The notes under the pieces: model-generated
Database searches by the model: none
What the model saw: the letters and a program-made list of their open reading frames with translations, nothing else
Told to the model about the DNA's origin: nothing
Program-made: the position numbers and the translations under genes
In this document: positions 36,266 through 47,701 of the stretch, in pieces
How the letters are laid out: the number at the start of each line of letters is the position of its first letter
Position numbering within the stretch: the first letter of the stretch is position 1
From: Aporrectodea caliginosa
Taxonomy: Eukaryota > Annelida > Clitellata > Crassiclitellata > Lumbricidae
Direction of reading: 5' to 3'
DNA: 64,000 bases
Assembly (NCBI GenBank): GCA_020284085.1
Contig: JACEVL010001170.1
Span: 1-64,000, forward strand

Positions 36266-36744
36266 CAACTAAGGCTAGCAGTGTGGGCTTGCATGGCATT
36301 GGTTAGGTATTTATCTCTGACAGGCAAAGTAGAGGTAACCTGGGCTGGGCTCCGTCTCTGATTGGACGGCTTCCCAGTTGCCTTCCAGGAGGCGCCCATA
36401 AAACCGGCTGCGCTTCTAGGAACGTTGCTTGTTCGGTGCCTGTTCGGGTTTTAGTCAAAGGGGTAATTGGGGTTGGGGGTAATCTTTGGATTCGGGTTGG
36501 TGAAGCACTTCATTGTTTTATATGTAAACTTATATTATTATTATTATCATTATTGTTGACAGCGTAACTCATAGTCAGACCGTCATCATTATTATAATAA
36601 CTTCATTTGTGTGTAAACGTCATTACCTTTATAACTGTTCTCTAATGTTTTATGTTTAATTAAATGTTTAATATTCATCATGATTTATCTCTGTAGGACT
36701 TAGTCAGATTGGTAGTAATTCCCCATTGTCCATTCCGTATCCGG
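36266..36744 (+). repeat. right terminal direct repeat (LTR-like), 479 bp
   Basis: It matches 25999-26477 base for base at an offset of 10,267 except for about four substitutions. A purine tract GGGGGGG lies about 200 bp upstream (36071), a possible but weak polypurine primer site. Confidence 0.9.
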
Positions 36745-38193
36745 CGGTCTACTACGCGCACCGAACTCCACCGACTCTCGCAACTAAACTACGAATGTCA
36801 GCTGCACTCTGTAAATTCGACTCCCAAAGACTTATTCAAACGCTCCTGTCAACTCAGAACTGTGTGCCGCCCAAGTTAAACGTCATCTGCACTAAACTCT
36901 AAGCAGATATCCGATGCTTAAATAGATCTCGTCATCTGTTGCTCCATTATTGTTCCGCCAGAAAGACTGGGGTTACAAAAAGGAATATTAAAATATGTAT
37001 ACGTATATATTAAAATATGTATACATATATATGTATTTATAATACACAATTCCATTTATCGATCTGCACCAATAATATGCATTATCAGTAAACACAATGT
37101 TCCTCAGACTCCTCTAGGGGAAAGTTGCCCCAAATGGAAGGTTGCCTTATCTGTCCTTTGCTTATTAATAAGGTTTTCAGAGTGTTTTTCGCAAATTATG
37201 TTTCAAACGTCCCATTCAGGGCAACTGGTCCAGTGTGGTCCAGTCAAAAAAACCATGTGGTCCATTCAAGGAAACAGGTTGCTTTGACTGGACCTAATAC
37301 AGGTGAAAATGTTTTAGTTATTTTTCATAAATGCATGAATATCACCTGTCCTTTGCTTATTAACAACAGACTTGATTAATCAGCCCATCATAAGGCATAA
37401 TTTCCTTTTAGAAATTCGGTAGCATTCATTCAGTAAAACTCAGTTTTCTGTCCAACAGTCCATTCACGGCAATTCTCCTCTGCTTATCACTGCACAGACA
37501 TTCCATTCCAAATTAAAATCCCACCTCTATTATAGGAATTCTTACCTAATCTATCCAATTCTCCGCATTCCAAGCTTTCTGATCCTCAACGAAACCCGTT
37601 TTAGAGGCTTCTATACTCCTCTAACTGGTCTCTCTGGAAACCTGCTTTTCCCACTATTATAATCCAGTGGCCTTTACACGGATCCAAATACGATAATCTA
37701 ATCTAAGCAAGGCTTAAATCTCAACTGACTCTTCAACTGTGATGAACTATGGCATAAGCTGGAACAGATGGAGCGGATTGCTCATGAATGAAAATAGATA
37801 ATATTGATGTAATGGTTGGAGCAAAGACAGCATAGGAATGGCGTCAAGGGATAGCTTTTGTTAGTTCAGAAATGGATCCGTTTTCGGCAAGAGTTGTTCG
37901 ATAAAATTATGATGAAGGAATTTGTCAGATCATTCAGATAAACACAATAATTTAAGCCTTTTTACTTTCAATTTTCTCTGAAAAAGGTCAAGAGTGTATT
38001 AGCAAACTCCAAGATAGCCAAGCATGCAGCAGAGGAAAAGCTTGACATCTACAGATGTTGAATAACTAATTAAAGGCAGGCCACGAGGTTTTTGGCGATG
38101 CAGAACTTTCAGCGATAACATTAGTTAAATATGCAGATTTGGCTGTTGAATGTATGCAGAATGGTGATGTACGGTAGTAGGCCTATACTAATC
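36745..38193. other. no gene recognised
   Basis: Right flank of the LTR-like element. It contains TATA-rich repeats (36990-37030, TATACATATATATG) and a short direct repeat TCTGTCCTTTGCTTATTA / CCTGTCCTTTGCTTATTA (37148 and about 37345). Confidence 0.3.
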
Positions 38194-38588
38194 CAGTGGC
38201 GTACGGAGCTCAAATGCCGCCCGAGGCGACGGCCCAAAATGCCGCGCCGCGCACTTAATTTTGGAAATTTCCGAAAAATTTTCTTTATTACCTTCCGCTA
38301 AAATTTCTGATGACCTTTTTTTTTGCTTTTCCTCTCTTATACTATCATTGTCAGGAGCCGCCCTGTCCTCCCGTGCCGCCGCCCCCTCATTACGCCACTG
38401 TATGCTATTTACTGGATTATTTTTCTTCCTTCCCTTCCTTCTTTGTCTACTTTTATTACTTTCTCTTATACTTTTTCAATTTTTTCTACATTCACTCCTT
38501 CTTTTATTTTTCTTCAACCCTATTTTGACGCCCCTGCTCAAGTGCCGCCCGGGGCGACTCGCCCCCTGCCCCCCTCGGTACGCCACTG
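38194..38588. mobile_element. hAT-type MITE
   Basis: Ends CAGTGGCGTACGG and CGGTACGCCACTG are inverted, with a perfect 8-bp target duplication TACTAATC (38186-38193, 38589-38596). GC-rich GCCGCCC motifs near both ends face a T-rich middle that gives spurious Phe/Leu-rich frames. No transposase in 395 bp. Confidence 0.92.
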
Positions 38589-38631
38589 TACTAATCTACT
38601 AATATGAAAGTGCACATAAACCATTACAGTG

Positions 38632-38662
38632 ATCAATCAATCAATCAATCCTTTTATTGTTT
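38632..38662 (-). repeat. (AATC)n LINE-like tail
   Basis: GATCAATCAATCAATCAATCC followed by TTTTATTG is the reverse complement of a retroposon 3' end with an AATAAA-like word and TTGA repeats. Confidence 0.4.
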
Positions 38663-41600
38663 CCAGAGAATAGTTTACAAGTTATGATCCAGAATAATCA
38701 TTAATTACCAAAGCATAATATATCATAATATATATATATAAGATATTATCTTGGTTTTACTTTTCACGTATTTTATTCACAGATTGCCATGACTCTGCTG
38801 ATGCTACGTATTTGCATCTAGCGATGAGTTTATTTTCTAACTTTAAATCCTGTCGGTGTAGTAAGCCAAGGTCTAGAGGAAGCTAACGTACGTGTATCCT
38901 TGGTATCTTAGTATCTTGATACCTTGGTGTATTTCTCACAGATCTAGCGGCGCCTGATCGATTGGTCAGTAAGTGCAACAAGTGAAATAATAGCGATGCC
39001 CTTAGACGGAGTAAATATAACGCCATCTTGCAAATGTACTTAAACATGGAAATGAAACCGAAACTCAGCTACGTCGGATTTTAGTTTACGTGCATGAAAA
39101 CGAGAGGAGGTGGCGCTGCATGAGCTATGTTTATGAAGCGTAAAGCCAACTATCTTCAGCATTGTTATACAGACAGCAGACACGGCAGAAAGACAGATAG
39201 ATTATATAATTATTCGCCCATGATCTTATTTGCAAGATGGCTTTATATTTACTCCGTCTAAAATGAAATGAAATGAAGATAGATCTATAGATAGATAGAC
39301 AGAGAGAGACGGGAAGGGAGGAGAAAAGAGAAAGAGAAAGTCAGATGGGGAGAATGAGGCATAGATACAGGAAGAGATAGAGAGGTTATATAATTATTTG
39401 TCCATGATCTAGTTAGTGTCAATTATCATGATGCGAATAAACCGACAGAATGTGTGCCTTATACCAAACACTGCCGTGCCATTCGCCGCCGTTTACCTCT
39501 ACCGAGTCATTCCGATGTGTCTTAGAAGCATCATGACTTTTAATTACAATTAGGAATAATTAGGATCTTCGAAAACACGTAATAGAAGTAATATCATTTC
39601 GCTTCCGTTCACAGTCATATAATGAGCAGTGTCTAAGGATAACCAGAATTGTCTCAAACGATCGTTCGAAGCTTCTTCTCTCTTATCAATGAACTCGATA
39701 TCTGTAAAGAATTCACTTGGCTTTATTGTCTAACTTATGAACTTACAAAAGTAGAATTGAAAATACAATTAAATTTGAAACGATCGAAGAACATTTTATA
39801 AAGTCGGTTGGTGATGAAAGTGTGTGCAACTGTGCATGTATGCGTGCGTACATGTATGTGTGTGGGGATCGCTAGATTTCTGTGCACTATTTGCTTACTG
39901 ATGATATTTCTCTTCTTAATGACACTAAAAAATCCCTAATGCTAGCGTAGATTACAGAAGTGGGGTATTTAGATTACTTTAATAAGTATATAAATTTAAA
40001 TATGTATCAAGAGACTTCATAAAGCGCCTTTTCCCAGTACGTCAGAAATCGATGTATATTCATGTATTATTAAGCATGTATATTGTATATATTGTATGAT
40101 GGACCTGCCAGGACAGATTTAAGGAAACTCTGAAATCTAATAGAATTATGTAAAATGCACACGCAGTCTGAGACGAGTTTTCGACTGATTTAAGTAAAGG
40201 ACGATGTTAGAGTATAATAGGCCTATGTACAATTAAATTCGATCGAGAAGAATCGCCGAGCCTTGAATATTGTGACCATAGAACTGGTGTAATAAGATTA
40301 GGCCTATACTGAAAATTAATGGACTGTTGTGAACTTTGGCATTGAGAAGAAAAGAAATTAATGACGAATTGAGTGACAAGTGTCTAACTGTTTTTGTACA
40401 AATATGTGCCATATTACTGTGTAGAGGCGTAGCGTTAAGGCAAATGAAGTTGAATTTACAATTTTACATGTACAAGTAAGCAAGAGAAAAAATAATTGTA
40501 GCCTAATCGAAAATTTACAAAAAGCATCACTCAGCAATTCAGAGGCACTTCCGACCCAAATCAATGCTATCACTCGCAAATAAAATGGATTTCAAGCATT
40601 TCCGAAACAAGGGAAGAGAAAGACTGAGGAGCTCAAGCCGCAGTTCCTACAGAAGGCGGTTACAATTAGTGGGGCCAACAGAAGCAACGCTTTTAGATTG
40701 AGCAGTGGCCCCTCGCATGTGGGGGGACAACTAGCACGCCCTTGGCGACCGAGCGGAGAATGAAGCGACCACGGGGTGATGAGACTGAGGTATAATGACA
40801 GGAGTCGGAAAGACGCATTAAGACTATTTGCAATGATCAATAGTTTGTTTCAGATTAAATACCTTTGTTATTCAGTACGGTTATTATTGTGACTCGTAAA
40901 AGCTGCATTAGGCAGCTATGGTCAGCTCATTCATGCCTGACGCAATAAGTTTGAACAGCGAACGCTTTGATCGCGCGTGATTTCATCTACAATTAATATT
41001 AATGCACAGTTGTTATGCCGGGCTCTCCAACAAAAAAGTTTCATCAATGTGTAAGAAATAGTTTGGTATCGTATCAAAGAGAATCTGGCTCTTGATCGGG
41101 TTCGGAAATCCCTCTGCTGCCACTATCGAACTATTAATTAATTAACTATTAATCTCAGCTATGAAGAAATGTTGAAACGTTGTGGGTTAATACATGTATC
41201 TACTGTAGAGAAGAAGGAGTATTAACGATCAAGTTGAAGCTAATATGATTATAAGTGAAAAGGAAGCAGTGCAGTAGGAGAGTTTCTTTGAATTAGCATG
41301 AAACATCTGGAAGCTGCAGATAGGCCTAGGCCTGTAAGTTATTTAATTAAGAATGCGAAAAAATTAGAGCAGACATTATAAGTGCGAAAGTAGTTATCAA
41401 GTATAATATTCGCTTATCGATTAGCTTGTATTATTTATTACTTTAACATCATTTAGATTGGTTCGAGCCACGCTTTCGTGCATGCAAACATAAGTACACG
41501 CATGTTGTGACGTATTGATTGTAATCGGAAATGTTAAGTTCATTTCTAGAATGTTAAACATAAATTCGCTCGGTGCGTGGGACATAACTTTAGTTCGGTT

Positions 41601-42269
41601 GGTCCCAAAATAGCTGCCATTGTTAGCTTGGTTGTAATACTTTGTTTGGGTGTCCCGTACTGACAAAAGGTCTGACGCACAGTCACCACCCTTTGAAACT
41701 GTGACTGTTTCAAAGAGTGGGTTGGTTTCGAACTCAGTCTAATTTATTGGTTCTAAAGCAAAATTGCTAAGTTTCCTTTACGGTTTTTAACGTCAGTTTA
41801 TGTTCTTGGTCTCAGAGTATAAGCTCGGTCTATAAGCTAATCGTAATCGTAAACTCAAATTTTTTAAGCGCTACTCTAAAGATAGGCACACAGCTGCACT
41901 AGTTTATTCACGAGCCATGAATCGCATTCAACTATAATAGACTGGTCCTAGAGTTAAGAATTCATATGTTCTGCTGTTTGGTTTGGAATATTTTAAGGTA
42001 ACGGTACACGCTTGTTAGACGAATCTACTCGTTGTGATTTTCTCATATTGCACGGTCGTGGAGCTGGCCCTATTGCAAATAACTGCATGTAACCTGGCAT
42101 CTGTGTCTGCATTTACTGCAAAATTCTTGTTAGAACGCCTTACGAGTGTTCTATTTCTTGCGCAACCCGTTAATTTAAGTAGCCTACTTCACTGATGTCA
42201 GGAAATTTTATGAGAGCCTATGGATGTATTTTCCACAACGTGCATGACACGAGATGTTCATCAGAATTA
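38663..42269. other. no gene recognised; low-complexity pockets
   Basis: A TATATATATA run lies at 38728-38741 and a GATA/GAGA/GAAAG purine stretch at 39280-39345. Two related phrases around GCAAGATGG and TATTTACTCCGTCTA occur near 39000 (inverted) and 39230-39262, forming an inverted pair about 250 bp apart. No coding exon is convincing. Confidence 0.35.
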
Positions 42270-42453
42270 TTACACTATTTGAAATGTTATGTTACACTCT
42301 TTAAATGTTAACATTACACTCTTTAAATGTTAACATTACACTCTTTAAATGTTAACATTACACTCTTTAAATGTTGACATTACACTCTTTAAATGTTAAC
42401 ATTACACTCTTTAAATGTTAACATTACACTCTTTAAATGTTAACATTACACTC
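42270..42453 (+). repeat. 22-bp minisatellite, about 8 copies
   Basis: Unit ATTACACTCTTTAAATGTTAAC repeats almost perfectly from 42291 to 42444, with a diverged copy before it and a partial one after it. One copy has GTTGAC. It is flanked by unique DNA. Confidence 0.95.
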
Positions 42454-43790
42454 ATCACTCTTGTGCACGTGTTCTTACGACAATGTGCACAATATCAATC
42501 TTAAAGAATTATAGCCTAGTCTACGATCTTCGGAGTAACATCCCAATTAATACATCACAGAGATGTCTTGACTCGTGTTTTTCTTTAAAGGCCCCAGAAG
42601 TCTATATTTTACGATTGTTATGATCATTGAACAGTTTTGAACAGTCGATAGCAAATAGGTCTACTTAGAAATAGGCTTAAGCATGTGTTCTAAACTGATT
42701 TAAAACTGCAAGTCTGAACAAGGAAAAAACAAGTAAACAGTTTAGACTAATGCATAACTATATGCCCTGCAGAAGATTATTTATCTCCAAGCGTATAAAA
42801 CAGGCGATGTAATTAAAAACCGTCTTGATCTATTGGTCCAACTATCTCAAATGTCAAAGGAACAACGTATTATTTAGACTATAAGTGATGGTATATTTTC
42901 AATCCTGTTGGCTGTTACCTCGACAACCATCAGCGTCCTCATCATCTGATCACTTGCCCACTGACCATCATATCACTGGCAACACCTTATCTACTTATGC
43001 CTTCCATGCGCTGTCGTTGATAAGTTCAGTAATGTTCAACTGAATTAAACAGATGGAAGCAAGTTTACATACAATACAATAACCCACGAGAAGGAAGATG
43101 ACCTCTGAACAAGAGCTGGCAAATTTTACAGGTTGACCAGTTGCAAAGAATAATAGCCTAGATTGTGAAGAAAGGCAAGAACGTATAATGTAAGTAATCT
43201 AACTCATTTCTCGGTTTAGACTCTGTAAGCATTTTGTGGAGATATTCTAAGACGAATGAACGAGTGCTTGTCTTTATTCACATCTGAATATATTATGCAT
43301 AGTTTACTTTTGTAATTCTATTAATTCATTCAAAACAGCGCTTTGTTATATTCACCTGAACAAACATTATTATTAACTTACTTCTACGATGGAAAGAAAA
43401 TTAGTCGGATGAAGAAGACTTACTCTGTCCTTAAATCCCATGCTTGCCCTTATATTGGGAAGCCCATCCCTTCCCACAGATTCACGTTGGCCAAGACGAC
43501 TTGCAAAGAAAATAACACTAATCGCACTGAATCCGCCGGAGAAACGAAGAATGAGTCCGATGCGTAGGCTAAACGTACCAAAAGTAAACTTCAAAATGCT
43601 AGAGATTTCTAAGTTCTGCTATATATAGAGAATAATCCGCCGAAATGGCACATGAGTCAAATGACGACGACCGAAGAGACATATTTGTATTAAGCACCAG
43701 AAATCATTTAGCAATTTGGTGAGTTAGTAATTAATGCCACGATGTGCGAGGGAATGGGTGGGAGGAATACTGCAGATACATAATCAAAAA
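42454..43790. other. no gene assigned; one possible membrane exon
   Basis: At 43373-43594 the minus strand encodes a hydrophobic stretch (LILRFSGGFSAISVIFFA) followed by SRLGQRESVGRDGLPN and a possible donor AGA|GTAAGT. The other strand and another frame are also open here, so I do not call an exon. Confidence 0.25.
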
Positions 43791-44216
43791 TTCACACCTA
43801 TGCAGCAGCGAATGAGTTACGACGGACCAGTCAAAGCCAAAGCGAGAACTCTCAGAGACGCACAGGGTACGCTCAGTATCAGCGGGCCTCAAGAGCGCAG
43901 GAAGGCGGTTGTAACGCCAGTAAACGGCACCGCGAGTGTCGTGGTTGGGAACATCACAGTATTTGAGAAGTTGGTCGAAATGCGGTAGGTCAAAGTGACT
44001 ACATACCAGGTTACTGTAGTAGCTAAGAAAGTTGATTTTAAATAACAGAATTCTCGCTCTTAGACTATAATATTATCAGCTCTCGACGACAGGTTCAGAA
44101 CTAAGAAATACTCTACAAATTTGGATGGAGTTACCACCTACTCCATCAATTTGCAACATATTTTGAATTCCTCTTTGTGTGCCAAAAATTTAAATGCTAA
44201 AGTGAATGTTGTGCGT
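43791..44216. repeat. old dispersed repeat, copy A
   Basis: It is similar (roughly 80-85%) to 47159-47556 in the same orientation; both include CGAGAACTCTCAGAGACGC and GACCAGTCAAAG. On the minus strand copy A reads an open frame with VPNHDTRGAVYWRYNR and LCVSESSRFGFDWSV; copy B retains only pieces (CVSESSR.DFDWSVTH). It is a decayed repeat whose family I do not recognise. Confidence 0.6.
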
Positions 44217-44860
44217 TCCCATAAGTTCACTATTGCAATTTTATTTAGATCGAAACGACTTTTTACGTTTCTCTAGTATGTCAACAGAAGTCGATGTTGT
44301 AGACTTTAACATTGAAATGTTTAAGTAGCCTATTCTTTGCCGCCGTTGCATCAAAATTTGAAAATATATACAATAGTGTGTCGTCGATAACTTCACGAAA
44401 CAAACCTATTTAGGTTGTTTACGAATTACATCAATGTACATCAAATAGGCCTATATATTTATTAGCAGATAAATGAATAGGTAACAATGAGGCACGGCAA
44501 CATTGAAGATTTCTTCGGAAATAAATCTTGCGGAAAACGCATTAAGCGGAATGATGACTGCTAATGTCAACGTTGGTGTAGTTCTGAACTATAATAATGC
44601 TAGCGAATTGCAGGATCTAAACGATATTTCTGGAAATGCTGAAAACGTGGGTCTTGCGACTCGTGCGTCTTATTGGCATACATGCTCACGATGTTCTGAG
44701 TAGCTGATCAGTAGGCCTTCTTCCAAATCTAGTGAAGAATCTAAAGATTAACGTTTTAGTGCTGAGTTCTTTTAAATTTATCTGAATATGTTTCAATATA
44801 AAAAAATTGTGCTATAATCGTTCGATAATAATTTTCTTCGTTATATATACATGGGTTCTA

Positions 44861-45540
44861 TGACAGTTCATACCGCGATACTTAATACCACGACAGTTAG
44901 GCTAATACCTGACAAATAATCCCTATCACACTTAATACCGATGACATTTAATCCCAACGACAAATAGTCACACGAATTTTCATACCGCAACATTTAGTGC
45001 TAAAAAAATCCTCCTTCGACTCGTTTCTGCAGCATAGCATACTTCTTTCTTGGGGGATGAACGACACAGCTCGCAGCTTGTAGTAGCAAGGCTTTCTGCT
45101 TGTTCATATCTTGCTTGATGCCAGTCAGGAACGTCCACATAGTTGGGTGATGCCAGTGAAAGAGCGATTGTTGGCAATCGCCTTACGAGTTTGTGCGGTC
45201 AATACGTTACCGGGGTACCCTCGTGGGTGTGCTGCTCATTTTAAAATGTAATCGGTTTAAAATCGGTTTAGAACAAAATCCTGAGACGCGCAATTCATAA
45301 CGAGACGAGACTTCATATAATTATAAGGAACAAAAGTCGTACAATCTACGTACATGTACAATCGTGCAATCGGTTTACATGTATTATGTCGTGGGACTAA
45401 TTGTCGTGGAATCAAAATAATGTCTTCGGTATTAATTGCCGTGGAATCAATTGTCATTGGGACTAATTGTCGGCGGGACTAATTGTCCGTTTTTAAGTGT
45501 CTCGATATTAAGTGGCATGGTATTAAGTGTCGTGATACCA
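44861..45540. mobile_element. foldback-like element built of ~15-bp units
   Basis: The left half repeats CTTAATACCACGACA-type words (ATACCGCGATACTTAATACC, CACTTAATACCGATGACA). The right half repeats their complements (GGACTAATTGTCGTGG, GTATTAAGTGTCGTGATACC). The arms thus form an imperfect hairpin around a unique centre. The same element is in the duplicate copy at 48346-49025. Confidence 0.65.
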
Positions 45541-45550
45541 TATACTTGTA

Positions 45551-45593
<43 letters not shown>

Positions 45594-45594
45594 A

Positions 45595-45683
45595 GTGTGG
45601 CCCAAACTTACACGGGGAAATAATTTTTGTTGAAACATGCTGCTCCACAAGGCTGCCCTTGTTCCACTTGACAAGAAGACTAT
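45595..45683. mobile_element. truncated TA-flanked MITE (left end only)
   Basis: The first 89 bp match the left end of the complete MITE at 49080-49968, then stop at the N. It is preceded by a (TA)n run (45555-45594). Confidence 0.8.
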
Positions 45684-45684
45684 N
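45684..45684. other. ambiguous base N
   Basis: The only non-ACGT base I noticed in the window. Homology with 49169 ends at the base before it and unrelated LINE-bearing sequence follows, so this is a likely contig join or unresolved site. Confidence 0.95.
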
Positions 45685-45859
45685 TTAATCTAGCTTGACT
45701 ACGCTCAGCCTTCCAGCCAGTTAAAGCTATTGATGCCTTTGTAACGACATGGCTGTGTTACTGTGACAAATAATTTGTCATCATTATTATTATTATTCTT
45801 GGTGTTTATGATTCAGATATAATTTTGTGAATTTTTTGTTTTTATTTGACTGTTTTGTG

Positions 45860-46130
45860 AATTTTTAATATAATCGTCATCATCAGTTCGTGACGACAGT
45901 CATTTGGCGGTGATTGTTACGAATGAATAATCTCCATTGTCCTCAGTCATTTGTCAAGTCCAGTTCTCCTGTCCATTAGTCATCCAAGTGATGTTACGTC
46001 CTCATTTATATTGTCTATCCAGCGTAGTCTTTGTCTGCCTTTATTTCTTTTTCTTAGAATGCTGCATCTAATGTATTGTGTGGAATTCAGTCAACTGGCT
46101 TTCTATCAAACCATCGGAGTCTTTGTCTAG
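45860..46130 (-). pseudogene. LINE reverse transcriptase 3' fragment, degenerate
   Basis: The minus strand reads QRLRWIDNINEDVTSLG followed by LMDRRTGLDK and LRTMEIIHS between stops. The RW.DNI..D...LG pattern is typical of the end of endonuclease-type LINE ORF2. Confidence 0.5.
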
Positions 46131-46221
46131 CAGAGTTGTTTGGATCCCTAATGATTATTTTAATATAATGTTGAAATAAAATTGTAAAATCTGAGAACTG
46201 GACTAATATACTTGCACTTAG

Positions 46222-46411
46222 AGACACTATGGAGAAATTGTTCTGTGCTGGTTGTCGAAATTGTTTCAGAGAACGAACGGAGAAGAAGAAGCAGCGATGT
46301 GAGAAGCTTTCTGAGTTCATACGAAAATACATTTACGAGAAGACGTCACACTTCAAATACTCCAGTCGAATAATCTGCTCACTGTTTGTGGTCATCTGCT
46401 GTACTTATCAG
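46222..46411 (+). CDS. orphan exon resembling the STRA6 retinol transporter family
   Basis: The exon lies between acceptor TTGCACTTAG and donor TATCAG|GTCAGT. It encodes DTMEKLFCAGC and later EKLSEFIRKYIYEKTSHF and KYSSRIICSLFVVICCTYQ. In STRA6 a cysteine- and basic-rich cytoplasmic stretch followed by an R..IY....GF motif, then a membrane helix ending AIYQV, has the same spacing; this comparison is from memory and was not searched. The helix is the last 20 residues. The ATG at 46229 may be an internal Met. No neighbouring exons were recognised, so it may be a relic or part of a spread-out gene. Confidence 0.35.
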
Positions 46412-47158
46412 GTCAGTTTATCACCTACAGTGGAAACATGAAACAGAGAAAAACTCAAGTAGAAAGACAAAGAAGCACTTTGTGATATATTTCAGTACTT
46501 ACAAGTGTGTCGCTTGCTGAACTTACATATTCAAATACCCGTGTTTTCTCCACAAAATCCGCTGGTTCTAGAGAGTGAATTGCACTTCCCCTAAGTAGCC
46601 TATTCGTCAAGTCCCACATCTACATGGCTTTAAAAGGCACTACGCACCTTCATTACAAAAGAAAAATTAAACTCTCTGACCTTCCTGTAATTCATTGCCT
46701 ATACACTACTAATAACCACCGTTATTCGTCAAATGCAGTCTAAATTGTTTTTTATGAAGCCTCAGCTGATTACTCCAGCACGGCCTATGGTCATCAGCGA
46801 AAACCTTCCTGGGTCTACATGGTCAATGCTGTGAATGTAATTTTGCTCACGTTACATAGCAAGTTTCAATCGTGCGTTTGCATTGGAAAATTGCATGACT
46901 TCATTGACTTCTTTTACTGCATTGGGCACGCACTGATCACGCACGCCCTGACAGTTACTGGTTGCACCTAGTTGACATGCTGTTATCACACGCCTAGGTT
47001 GCTGGATCAATCATGCGGTGGCGCATCGTAAACGTGATAGAATCTCGTGATGTCGACGCGTGGCTAATTTAGTCCATGGAGCTTACAGTTCGCGGAAAAT
47101 GGAACAAGTCAACAGTTTTTGGGTAAACCCACGCTTTTACAATAGCAGAATGCAAAAC
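46412..47158. other. no gene recognised
   Basis: No continuation of the upstream exon is visible. CGCACGC-containing mixed sequence lies at 46920-47000. Confidence 0.3.
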
Positions 47159-47556
47159 TCACACTTATGCAAAAGCTAATGAGTCACGGACCAGTCAAAG
47201 TCAATGCGAGAACTCTCAGAGACGCAGGGTACACAGGCAGGCGAGTGTAAAGGCAGTAGCACTAGTTAACGCCACTGTGAGTGTCTTGGTTGGGGACATC
47301 ACATCATCTAAGAAGTTAGGTCGAAGTCCAGTAGATTAAATTGACTGCATATCAGGGTACAGTTAGCTGAGAAAGTTAATTTTAAATAACTGAGTTCTCG
47401 CTCTTAGACTATTAATATTATCAGCGCTCAACGACAGGGTCAGAACTAAGAAATACTCTACAAATTTGGATGGAGTTACCATCTGCTATATAATTTCGCA
47501 ACATATTTTGAATTCCTGTTTGCGTGCAAATAATTGAAATGCTAAAGTGAATGTTG
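47159..47556. repeat. old dispersed repeat, copy B (hAT target)
   Basis: Counterpart of 43791-44216. The hAT element at 47565 lies in its continuation; on the far side of the element GAATCAACTTTCTAACG follows the second target duplication. Confidence 0.6.
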
Positions 47557-47701
47557 TGCGTGAACAGTGGCGGCGCCACGGCAGGTCGCGGCAGGTCATT
47601 TGACTTGCCTATTTTACTCCCGACCTGCCTTATGAGTATGACCTGCCTAACATTCTTTGGAATTTTTAAAATCTTCTTTACATTTCACAAATCAACTTCT
47701 G

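Larger units (their letters stand above)
25999..36744 (+). mobile_element. large LTR-like element without visible polymerase (LARD-like)
   Basis: Two 479-bp direct repeats (25999-26477 and 36266-36744), offset by exactly 10,267 bp with no indel and about four mismatches, bound about 9.8 kb. The repeat carries a promoter-like ATAAAA box in GGCGCCCATAAAACCGG. The internal region has a leader with a plausible splice donor (GATTGAG|GTAGGC near 27303), a Ser/Pro-rich gag-like frame (28022-29440, interrupted), then about 6.8 kb of AT-rich DNA with no reverse transcriptase, integrase or protease motif. I found no target duplication or clear TG...CA ends, so the LTR assignment is by analogy. It may be a large non-autonomous retrotransposon derivative or a different class of terminal-repeat element. 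Confidence 0.6.
44217..45683 (+). repeat. near-perfect 1,467-bp duplication, copy 1
   Basis: Identical to 47702-49169 apart from one 1-bp indel (ATGCTGCTCC versus ATGCCTGCTCC near 45640), at offset 3,485. Even the TA microsatellite has the same length. The match ends exactly at the ambiguous base 45684. The left edge abuts the old repeat at the very place where the hAT element is inserted in copy 2. Confidence 0.95.

Noticed and set aside
38261..38607. Phe/Leu-rich frames of up to 113 codons
   Set aside because: They fall in the T-rich centre of a hAT MITE and overlap in three frames.
42291..42453. CRISPR array
   Set aside because: The 22-bp units are contiguous without spacers and the DNA is eukaryotic; it is a minisatellite.
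43373..43594. Possible membrane exon on the minus strand
   Set aside because: Open frames exist on both strands and no partner exon or homology is recognised.
45436..45674. Ile/Tyr-repeat frames on both strands
   Set aside because: Translation of the (TA)n microsatellite; identical frames recur in the duplicated copy.
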